64,000 nt of DNA from Limnanthes douglasii subsp. nivea (taxonomy: Eukaryota; Streptophyta; Magnoliopsida; Brassicales; Limnanthaceae). Below the pieces are notes generated by a model. It made no database searches and had not been told where the DNA came from. It saw nothing but the letters and a program-made list of their open reading frames with translations. The stretch is from contig JAUPFV010000005.1 of assembly GCA_036936605.1 (NCBI GenBank), forward strand, positions 123,932,453 through 123,996,452, in the 5' to 3' direction. A program made the translations under genes and the position numbers. Shown piece after piece: positions 55,696 to 64,000 of this stretch. Numbering within the stretch: the stretch's first letter is position 1; every line of letters begins with the position of its first letter.

Positions 55696-56071
55696 TGGTG
55701 TGGATTATTTTCGACTCCGGGTAATTTGGTCAGATATTTTGTGGTGTTTTAGAGGTATTAAACGTTTGGGTGTTTTTTAGTGAGAGATTTAAGTTGTTTG
55801 GTTGTATTAAATGTTCATTACCCTCATTAATGAAAGTGGTTGGGTATTTATACCCTTATTTATGGGCCATATGGGCTTTTGGGTCAATTTTATGAAATCA
55901 GGTCGAATTCAAAAACACATTAGTTTATTAAGCAGATTAGCAATTAGCTTAGTCAAAAGGTGATTAGTTTTTAGTACTTTTGTCCAGTTCGGATGGTTCA
56001 GTGGGTGGCTTTTGTCCGAATTTCCCCTGTCCGGTTTCTACAGTGAGTGACAAATATTTCTGGACTCATCA
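55696..56071 (-). repeat. Element V 5' LTR (376 bp)
   Basis: Plus-strand ends TGGTGTGG (55696) and CTCATCA (56071). The primer site follows on the minus strand, so this is the 5' LTR. A minus-strand TATAAATA lies at 55852-55845. AACTA at 56072-56076 completes the target-site duplication with 41091-41095. Confidence 0.9.
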
Positions 56072-56076
56072 AACTA

Positions 56077-56890
56077 GTCATTGCTCTGAACCTCCTGCGG
56101 CTAGCCCAGGAGTAGTTGTTCCCCCCACGAGTAGTCGCTCTTCTACATGAAAAGGTTTTCCAAGGATCCCAATTACATGCTCTTGTTTAGATTTAGTAGC
56201 TCTACAAGTGTCTCCTTTTGATTTCTCTCCATCATACCCATGGACACTTTCATCACTTGTCTTTCACGCTCCTATAAATTAGTGTTTGCGTCCTTTAGAA
56301 ACTCCTTCATTTGAAACTTCATCTTCGTCTTCAGATTTCTAATAGTTTCCATTAACCTTCGATTCTCCACCGTCAACCCCGCGATGCGTTCGGACTGCTC
56401 TTCCACTCTCTGAGCATGGGCCTTATTCTCTCTAAGTAGAAAGGAGCTCTGCGACATCACCTGGTCATTCCTCGTGAAAAAATAATTTTTCTAGCGCTAT
56501 CAGCATCGCACTACTCGTGGTCAATTCCTTTCATTTTTCATCACATGCATTCCGACACTTTTGACGGACGCTAACTCGCGTCGAAGTCCATCGTATTCCT
56601 CAGACGCCTTGTCATTCCGCACTTTGACTGATCCATATGAATTTTTTAACCAAACAAAGTCGGTGGGTAAGTCTTTTATCGACCTAAAAACATAGCATCG
56701 TGTTTCGACTTCTCTATCACCTGATAGTACGCGCTCGACATGCGTATGGTGAATCTGCATACATATAAAGGTCAGATATGATAAGAGGGTAATTCCCACA
56801 CGAAGAGAATAGTCATGCATAGCTAAGCAGAGCAGATCATAGGTCGAGTTGGTAAAGAAGTCAAAAGGAAGCACGGATAAAGTCAAACAA
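56077..56890 (-). pseudogene. Element W1: antisense coiled-coil ORF remnant
   Basis: Minus-strand frames 56886-56521 (MQIHHTHVERV, DLPTDFVWLKNSYGSV, ASEEYDGLRRELASV) and 56460-56272 (LRENKAHAQRVEEQSERIAGLTVENRRLMETI, a clear coiled-coil). The W2 antisense ORF has the equivalent VMQMHHNSVI start near 62820. It is opposite to the W1 pol strand and continues W1 from 33169 across the V insertion. The domain upstream of the coiled-coil is missing. Confidence 0.7.
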
Positions 56891-57373
56891 GTCAGTCGGT
56901 GGACTTTGCCGAATAACGAAAAAGAAAGACGGATTCGGGAGGAGGTAACCAGATCCTAACCAAAGCTGAACGATCGTCAGGCGAAAGGACACCGAGCGAA
57001 AGAGAAGTGATTGGACATGAGCTCAATCTCTTCTGCTCGGTCTCTTCCATGAAAGAAATCTAAAAAGAGTATAACCGAGAAGAAGAGGATTAGATAAGCG
57101 CCCAAGAAATCAAACGAGAAAAACCAACTCGGCACCTAGCATAGCAGATGATGGTCAAAGTAACGGTTTAGAGCCACGATATAACAGTGAGTCAAACCAT
57201 TTATGTAACGACCTTAAAATAAAGGTCACATTATGTAAATGTCGTCAAAACGTGTAGTTAGTGTAGTCAAGTAGTGGTGTATTGGGGAATCACCATTGGA
57301 TGAATGTAATTCTCCTCTTCTTTGACAAATATAATTTACTACTTGGCAGTTTACTTTGTTATTTCCATTAACA
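56891..57373 (+). repeat. W-type LTR between W1 and W2 (3' end firm, 5' end uncertain)
   Basis: It ends CATTAACA at 57373, followed by a primer-site sequence. The text has several CCGAG words. A TG start is not fixed; TGTAACGACC near 57204 or a site further left are options. It is positioned as both the 3' LTR of W1 and the 5' LTR of W2, which would follow if the two elements share one LTR. Confidence 0.5.
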
Positions 57374-57375
57374 AA

Positions 57376-57393
57376 TTTTGCGCCGTCTGTGGG
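57376..57393 (+). promoter_or_regulatory. Element W2 primer-binding site
   Basis: TTTTGCGCCGTCTGTGGG, two bases after the LTR end. It resembles the TGGCGCCGTCTGTGGG site common in plant Tat-type elements, with one G changed to T, and differs from the V/Z site. Confidence 0.65.
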
Positions 57394-57429
57394 TATCGAC
57401 AAAGCCTTTATCCAAAAAAACTAAGAAAA

Positions 57430-59075
57430 ACCATGGTAGTAACTATGTTAGTGATTAAGAGAGAACCCAAAAGCAAGTGAAGCAGTTGTGGATCGGAGGA
57501 CTAGAGCCAATCGGCCAGTAAGGCTAGACGCAGCAAGCCCTATCGTAACGGTCGCAACCTGACCATTGCTATGATCTCAAGTCTTGCCGGATTAATAGCA
57601 ACCCTTGTCCTACAAGAGGTCCTCAGTGAGAACCCAACGACATCACCAATTATCCAGAATCTTCATTAGGAACATATCAGGGTAGCGTGCGAGCGGGACA
57701 CTAGGGAGCAGGTGATGCATGCATTCCTAGCAGAGATGACTGATGCACTCAACGCATTAACTCCTAAGGCAAAGGGAGCGAGCCGAGCCCATCACCCATC
57801 CGGACCCGATGCCAACCGTGTTGACAAGGGATATCGGTCGTCTAAGCTCGATGATAAGAAAGAAAGAGAGGGCGAGAGTGGCAGTAAAAACCGGTCCCAA
57901 GAGGCTGACCCAAGAAATGAAGCGCATCGCGCCTCTTCGAAAAGAGTCAGGGAAGAAGCTAATGTCGTTACAATCAAGTAAGACCCCGAATGTTAAATTA
58001 AATTTTGAAGGAGTCGCCTTTTACAGAAAAATTCTTGGAGGCCCAGTTCCCGAGGAAATTCGATCCTTTCCGGATGGAGGCCTATGATGGCACAAGCGAC
58101 TCAGAGAGACACCTCGAACAGTTCTGCAACATGATGATGACATTCAATCCTGACGATGCCATGCTATGCTGAGCACTCTCGATGACTCTTAAAGGAAATG
58201 TCATGGATTGATTTAGCAGCCTTCCCAAATGATCCATCCATGACTTTTCCGGCATATGGAAGGCGTTCAGGAAGCGTTCTGTTGGCAACAAGGAGCTAAG
58301 GCACGAGCGTGATTCCATTATAGATCTCTACCAAAGGCGAGGTGCGTCCCATAAAATTTATGTTAAGCGTTTTGTTCACTCCATGAATGCGCTACCAGAC
58401 CTCCAAGAAAACATGGTTGTGGCCTTGCTTAAGAGGGGTCTGGATCAGAAGAAGAGTTGTACGCTAACTTGATTAGTTTTCCCACCAAAGTGATAGGAGA
58501 TCTCCTCGTTCGCGAAGACACATTCATACAAATAGACGATGCTCGAAGAGGGGATTCAACTGACCGGCCCACCGCGGACCCTAAGGGAAAAGTTCCATAA
58601 TGAAAAATGACTGACGATGGCCAGCCGACGATCCCAATATTATAAGAATCCATCTAGAAAGTTCCTCCAACTAGCCAAAACTATATCAGTCATATACAAC
58701 CGAACTAAGAGAAGGATAAAATACCAAACACCGCAAGTAATGAGTGCGCCCGAAATCAAGCGTTTGAGCAGGTATTTATGTTCATACCATGGCTATCACA
58801 GGCATCCGACCGACTAATGTTGGCAGCTCCTGGAAGAGATTCAGAGGGTGATAGACAATAGAGAGATCTTCCAATTCATTAAAAGGCGGGATTACCAGAG
58901 GAGACCCGAGCAGAGGGAGGAGATAGATTCGGCCGTCAAGGCAAGCACAGGCAACGATGCCCCCGATGATAAAGGAAAACAACAATGGATGTTCACCATT
59001 GCAGGGGGCGGCGTGATCCGCGCCAACTAACAGCGGGAAATCCAATACCAAGAGGCGATTAGAAGTGCTAGTAAC
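57430..59075 (+). pseudogene. Element W2: gag remnant
   Basis: The frame 57712-57981 gives AFLAEMTDALNALTPKAKG and a charged stretch (DDKKEREGESGSKNRSQEAD). The Gag domain follows in broken frames: YDGTSDSERHLEQFCNMMMTF near 58084-58145, SSLPK and IHDFSGIWKAFRKRSVGNKEL near 58220-58290, DSIIDLYQRRGASHKIYVKRFVHSMNALPDL near 58310-58400. Further text includes a degenerate zinc region near 58770 (CSYHGYHRHPTD). It is close to W1 gag. Stops are frequent. Confidence 0.8.
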
Positions 59076-59462
59076 ATGTTCTGTGAAGTCGATAACCAAT
59101 CTCCCTCACTTTACATAATGCCGAGTGGCATCTCGGAACAAGGGCAGGTGGTGAAGACGAGAAAAAGAGGGAGATCCTACCTGGAGGTTTGTAGATTTAA
59201 GACTCCGTCATATCACTACTACTGTGATCATATGGCCGACATTACATTCAACAACGATGACTTGCGGGAGGTCAGCACGCTCCGTGATGATGCCTTAGCA
59301 ATCCACCTTGATATGGGGGAGTATGGTAACTAAAGTCCTAATTGATGGAGGGAGGTCTGCTAATATCATATTTAAAGAGAGCTATGACAGGATGAAGAAC
59401 GTCCCACCCTTCAAAACAACCCAGCGAACATTGGTGGGTTACAAAGGAGTCCTTTTTGACGT
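59076..59462 (+). pseudogene. Element W2: protease remnant, followed by RT deletion
   Basis: ADITFNNDDLREVSTLRDDALAIHLDMG at 59233-59320 matches the W1 protease front. VTKVLIDGGRSANIIFKESYD near 59327-59385 carries the active-site region as DGGRSA. KTTQRTLVGYKGVLFDV ends at 59462. The next bases are RT connection, so the second half of protease and the RT palm are deleted. Confidence 0.75.
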
Positions 59463-60289
59463 CTAGCAGCACTCTCCCGCTTCATCTCGAAAGCTTCCAA
59501 CAAAAGCCATCCCTTTTTTTAGATACTACGGGGAGCCAAACAAATCAAATAGAATGCGAAGTGCAGCAGGGCATTTGCCGAACTAAAAAACTACCTCATG
59601 TAGCCAGAAAATTATATGCGGCCGTTTCTGGGTAATTGTTGTTCCTATATTTATCGGTTTCGCAATGTTTAGTCAGCCCAAAAACTAATACGAGAGCCTG
59701 GGGGAATTCAATATCCTATGTATTACGATAGTATGATGTTGGTTGATGTCGAGACTCGATACCTCAATTTGAAGAAACTTTCGTTGGGGTTGGTAATAGC
59801 CGCTCAGAAAATGCGCCCCTAGTTTCAAAATCATATCGTGATTGTTCGTACGTCTTTCCCTCTTTACCAGAATGGATAGTAGAAACCATTGGGGCATCAA
59901 GTGTTTCGGGAGGAAGAGCATGTATTATTCTACGTTTGTCTACGGGAGAAGAGATTCGACAAGCGGTTATATTCAATCTCCCAGTGACTAACAATGTTGC
60001 AGAGTACGAAGCGGTGATTTGCGATATGAAATTAACATTAATATGTAGGGCCCGTAACCTCAAGATACGTTCAAATTTACAGATGGTGATGAACCAAGCT
60101 CCATGAATTTATGACGCTAAACAAGAAGGGATCTGAAGCTACTTGGTGGCACTTAAATAATGTGAGTCAAAATTCGTCAAAGTGCAATATGAGCAAAGTC
60201 TGTGCAAAGAGATCAGCTCTGCGGACAGCCTGGCCAAGGTCGTAGGATAATCCACTCATTATCACACAACAGCTGCCCACAATAGAGCT
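59463..60289 (+). pseudogene. Element W2: RT connection and RNase H remnant
   Basis: It starts directly with LAALSRFISKASNKSHPFF, the RT thumb-connection segment, then FAELKNYLM and YLNLKKLSLGLVIAAQKMRP near 59755-59820. RNase H is badly broken: STVHGG-type damage, then EYEAVI-like text near 60003 and DNSLAK-like text near 60220. The RT fingers and palm (FMDAFSGYNQI, YIDD) are absent. Confidence 0.7.
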
Positions 60290-61560
60290 TGTTCTTACAT
60301 GCGACGGGGTGCATACGATCAAAAACATCAATGTTTGGAGGGAACCTTACTGGCTCTATCTAAACTCTTCCATCCTACCAACCGAGAAGGCAGCAACTCG
60401 CATGTTTCAGACACGGGCCGCCAAATATTTTGTTTTAAATGGAGTTTTGTATCGCAAAGGCACTACCCGACCATTGCTCAGATTTATAAGTCAAGAGGAG
60501 GAGGCTACAATTATGCAAGATTTGCATAGTGGAGAGGCAGGAGCACATTATGGCTACTGAAGTTTAGTCAGACGGTTTCTACTCGATATTTATTACTTGC
60601 CAGAATTAGTTGTTGATGTTGAACAACTAGTTCAACGATGCCACCAATGCCAACAGTTTTCTAATATGGGGAACTTACCGAGTGAACCAATGTTGATGTA
60701 CCCGTTCCCTACCCTATGATAAATGGGAATTGATTTGGTAGGACCTCTTCCTATGGAAACTGCTAAAAGAAAATTTATGATCGTTATGGTGGAAGCTAAG
60801 GCTCTGAATCGTACTCGAGCTCAAGAGATATGTGATTTTCTATATATGCAGATTCTCACAAGGTTTAGAGTACCTTACATTTTGATTACTAACAATGGCC
60901 CCAAGTTCCAAAATGCCATAGTCACAGTCTTCTATAACCGGTTCAGGATACGCCAATATATCTCCATGACTTATTATCCTCAAGCCAACGGTCAAGTGGA
61001 AGTTACTAACAAGACTATTCTAGAGGGTATTAAAAATAAATTTGAGGGAGAAAAATGCAAGTGGCTAGACAAATTGCACGAAGTGATATGGGCCTACCAA
61101 ACCACACCGCGCACAACTATAAATGACACTCATTTTGCTTTAGTCTACGACAGTAAATCATTAGTATTGGCAGAGGTCATCATACCGAGCCACCGTGTGA
61201 TAGCATATAATAAAAACATTAATGAAGACGGCAGAGCAGCAGAAGTTGACCTCATTGAGGAGGGCAAAGACCAAGCGTGAGTCAGAGCAGAGCACTATAG
61301 AACTTTAATGCGAGGTTGTTTCAATGCATACCTCAAACCACGAAGCTTCAATGTTGGTGACATGTTAATGAAGAAAACTTTTCAAGGCTGAAGGGTTCAA
61401 GATTCAGGCAAGTTAGGGCCTAGCTAGGATGGACCATACAGTGTGATCTGCAAAGGACATAGTGGAGTATATCGCTTATCAAATACAGAAGGCTACGCTC
61501 TAACGAGGCATCAGACTGTAAATGTTTCCATTAATACATATTTTTATGCTTTCACCACAA
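60290..61560 (+). pseudogene. Element W2: integrase remnant
   Basis: The frame 60309-60560 gives TRAAKYFVLNGVLYRKGTTRPLL and EATIMQDLHSGEAGAHYGY (HHCC zinc region). QLVQRCHQCQQFSNMGNLP follows near 60625-60680 (the CxxC). The frame 60723-61280 is the core: MGIDLVGPLPMETAKRKF, a VMVEAK segment where VDYFTKW is usual (first Asp lost), LITNNGPKFQNA (second Asp replaced by Asn), YPQANGQVEVTNKTIL with Glu, and WAYQTTPRTTINDTHFALVY. The C-terminal part runs to about 61560 (KLGPSWDGPYSV-like). Two of three catalytic acids are missing, so it is inactive even where the frame is open. Confidence 0.85.
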
Positions 61561-61624
61561 CGTGTGTTTGTTCATATCTGCGTCTTTATAATTAGAGAAA
61601 GGGTCACAGACCACGCATACGGGC

Positions 61625-61745
61625 TACGCAAGGGGCTATACTGAGCCCAGACCAAAGAGTCTATATACGATCAGGCTAATTGGCCACGCCTCCGGGCTAC
61701 GTAAACTCCATACTGAGCCTCATACCTTGTACATAGTAAACCAGT
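61625..61745. repeat. Element W2 tandem array, about 2 diverged units
   Basis: Two copies of GGCTACG-type text ending ATACTGAGCC, with GCTAATTGGCCACGCCTCC between them, related to the 76-bp units of W1 at 32620-32762 but shorter and more diverged. They lie after the integrase end. Confidence 0.65.
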
Positions 61746-62038
61746 GAACTGACTATCAAGTCAAGCCTTATTGGGGTCACAATGAACTATTTGCGATTAA
61801 TGTTGGAGGATCATATCCTACCAAGCTACGCAATGAGCCATACTAAGCTCGACCTTATAAGGAGTTCTCCTAAATTGATTAAACATAAACAATCATACGC
61901 TCTCATAAAATCTCACAACATCAATCACCCATCCACACACTATGGATAAGTAAGATAAAATAGAGTGTTGCACTTAAAGCGTCATACAAAAAAGAACAAG
62001 TAAAACACAAACACTTAGTTCATAATGTTTCTACAATT
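61746..62038. other. Element W2: 3' untranslated stretch
   Basis: Noncoding text with another TACGCAATGAGCCATACT phrase near 61831 and AAGCGTCAT near 61978, both shared with W1 3' sequence. Confidence 0.5.
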
Positions 62039-64000
62039 GTGCATCAGGAATGCAGTCTCCTCTGTACGCTTCAGCTGGTCTTCGGTGTCTGTTGCCTTAG
62101 GGATAACTTTGTCGTTGGCCTCTCAAATAGGAGAATATGCTCTTGGTATAGTCCCACTTGCACTTTCAAGATTTCCAGGTTGAGGAGAAAACATATTAAA
62201 CGGCCCGAACTTCATTCGAGGATTCAAATTTAGTATCTCGACCAAAATCTCCCTTTGACTATTTACCACCAGTTCATAACAATCTTCATCACCTCCTTTT
62301 CTTATTGGTCTAAATCGGCTCTGGCTTTCTTCGTTAGTTTGTGATGTTGAGCTTCTATCTGCCCTTTCACATCAGTCAAAGAAGCCTTCACATACCAATT
62401 ATTTGATCACAAGTCCTGCGAAGCGATCCGCTTGCGCATCTACCCTATTGGCTTGTGCCATCTTTTGGGTTAGCATCTTGGCGTTTTGGGATATTAATTT
62501 GTCATTTCTTCTTGCAAAACCATTATTTTGAGATATCGAACCCGAAACTTCAGTAGTTAATTACTTATTCTTCTGCTAGCATGCCTCTCGAGCACTTTGT
62601 CGTAGGATGACCTCCATCGCTATTTTTTATTTCTCCTACACAGCGTTAACTTTAAGGGTTTGGTCGAGCCATATGCATGCTTGTATCGGGTGAGCTTAGT
62701 AATCAAACCTTTGACAGACCCAAAGAATATTGGTTTTGGTATCCATTTCTCCATCACTTGCATATCCGCGTCCGATATACGCCGATAGGACAAGATGACG
62801 GAGTTGTGGTGCATCTGCCAACAATATTATTTTAGCGTGACATGATTGATTATAAATAAAAACACTACTCGACTATATCAACTTACCTCTATCACTAGCT
62901 CCACTTGCTTCTGAAAATATCTCACTCATTGTCATATGGTCATAAAATGATATCTCCAGACACCTTTTAAGTTGTTCAAAAATGGACATAGAAGGCTTGT
63001 GCATGGAGATCTTGGAGGCCGGCAGCTCTTCCAACACTTGCGTCAGACCCGTTCGGCCCCGATCTGTGCCCTACCATGGGAACATTATCATGCTTTACTA
63101 TATTTACATGAGTTGCTCCACTACCCACCACATGTACAATGTTTGGCCGCACTTCAGTCTTAACAAACTGCTACATCCCATGAGCAATATGTTCAGGAAT
63201 TTTCTTCTTGGGGTCGTACTCATCATTTACACCATCTGCTTGTCTCGTTTGCCGCTCTGTCAGAGCCACATCCAAATTGATCACCTCGGGAGCTTTTTCC
63301 TTAGCATTCTTCATAGGGGGCTGCCTCTCATCGTCATCCGGTATCAGCCCCCCATCATTTTCTTCTCCATCAATCAATTGTAGTTTCCTTATCGCTAGTG
63401 GATCCACTATCACTTTCGAACATTTTAATTGAGGACTATCTTCCTCTAACCCTTCTTCTTCACTCTCTACAACTCGGGACCGGCGTCCCATATTCAAATT
63501 TGTGTTTCTTGCTGGCGGAGCATCCCTCTCTCCAACATCACCCTACACTTAACGCCTCTCCCTCCTTCTTTGACTAAACTTGTAAGGATGAGGATCCTTC
63601 TGCTTCCTTTAACTTTCTACCGCGAGGGATTGACAAGAATACTCCATTGATATTCATATCTCTGTAGTGTTGTTCCATAAATGCCCTTAAGAGAGCAATT
63701 GTTACCTTTTCTCCAATTTTCTTCATGGTTATTCTCCCGTCTGCTACAATGGTCAGCTCAACAATCGGCCAAAACCTCCTCTGGTAAGCCTTCCTTACAC
63801 AACTCCTGGTGTTTTCATTCACCTGCGCATGTAAATATTTCAGTTAGTAGTGGCACAAAGTCACTAGCAATGGAGATTTCTGCCAGGGGCATTCCTTACA
63901 TTTGGTCTTCCACCTTCGTTCAATTTGCAAGTTCAGCGATGCATTCTCATTCTCCCAGTTACCAGAGACAAACACAAAGGAATTTTTCCCGTTCTTGTTA
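62039..64000 (-). pseudogene. Element W2: antisense ORF remnant, runs off window
   Basis: Minus strand, entering from the right edge: NSFVFVSGNWENENASLNL near 63985-63925, the end of the same domain as in Z (FLFVSGAWENG). Next is a segment likely to contain an intron or frameshift, then frame 63822-63574 (NTRSCVRKAYQRRFWPIVELTI, ALLRAFMEQHYRDMNI). Frame 63497-63171 is acidic (VESEEEGLEEDS, DDDERQPPMKNAKEKAPEVI). Coiled-coil scraps continue to 62039. The order matches Z, with the coiled-coil last. The start and 3' LTR lie beyond 64000. Confidence 0.7.

Larger units (their letters stand above)
41096..56071 (-). mobile_element. Element V: Ty3/gypsy Tat-type retrotransposon (with nested Z)
   Basis: Reading on the minus strand: 5' LTR 56071-55696, primer site 55693-55675, gag to about 54450, an interruption by Z (54450-48901), then gag end, protease, RT, RNase H and integrase to 44617, conserved block, plus-strand antisense ORF 41911-44081, and 3' LTR 41473-41096. 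AACTA flanks both ends (41091-41095 and 56072-56076). Without Z it is about 9.4 kb. The LTRs are about 93% identical by eye. Stops in gag and frameshifts in pol make it defective. Confidence 0.9.

Overview
This window is plant nuclear DNA, probably eudicot heterochromatin. It is almost entirely layered, decaying transposable elements. Evidence: Ty3/gypsy pol fragments of the Tat type with an extra antisense ORF, a FAR1-like MULE, L1-type LINEs, tRNA-derived SINEs and long AT-rich spacers. I found no intact host gene, tRNA, rRNA or CRISPR array. The species cannot be named from the sequence.

Layout. 1-777: 5' end of a minus-strand LTR element (Q) whose LTR carries a cluster of heat-shock elements; it sits in an older minus-strand gypsy pol fragment (R, 778-2670). 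2820-4354: minus-strand MULE/FAR1-like transposase remnant. 4355-8200: AT-rich spacer. 8220-12170 and 13100-15040: two degenerate LINEs pointing at each other. 15130-17290: Tat remnant S, with a SINE inside it. 17290-24290: Tat remnant T. 24300-27190: spacer with a possible copia-like LTR, a second SINE and a minisatellite. 27195-28325: two gypsy scraps in opposite orientations.

28326-57373 is a nested Tat complex. Plus-strand element W1 was interrupted by minus-strand element V (LTRs 41096-41473 and 55696-56071, flanked by AACTA). V was itself invaded in gag by a plus-strand relative, Z (48901 to about 54450). A direct tandem duplication of about 7.93 kb (31547-39473 and 39474-47399) then copied the 3' half of V together with part of W1. 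57374-64000 is a further plus-strand Tat element, W2, whose antisense ORF runs off the window.

The Tat copies share one plan: LTR, primer-binding site, gag, protease, RT, RNase H and integrase on one strand; then a conserved block and an array of element-specific tandem repeats; then a coiled-coil ORF on the opposite strand just inside the 3' LTR. In Z this antisense ORF has a putative transposase_28-type domain and an 83-nt GT-AG intron whose removal restores the frame. V keeps pol but lacks that domain; Z keeps the domain but lacks protease-RT-RNase H. No element looks autonomous. The best candidates for unusual biology are the heat-shock-element LTR, the spliced antisense ORF and the tandem arrays that recur at one site of unrelated sequence in different elements.
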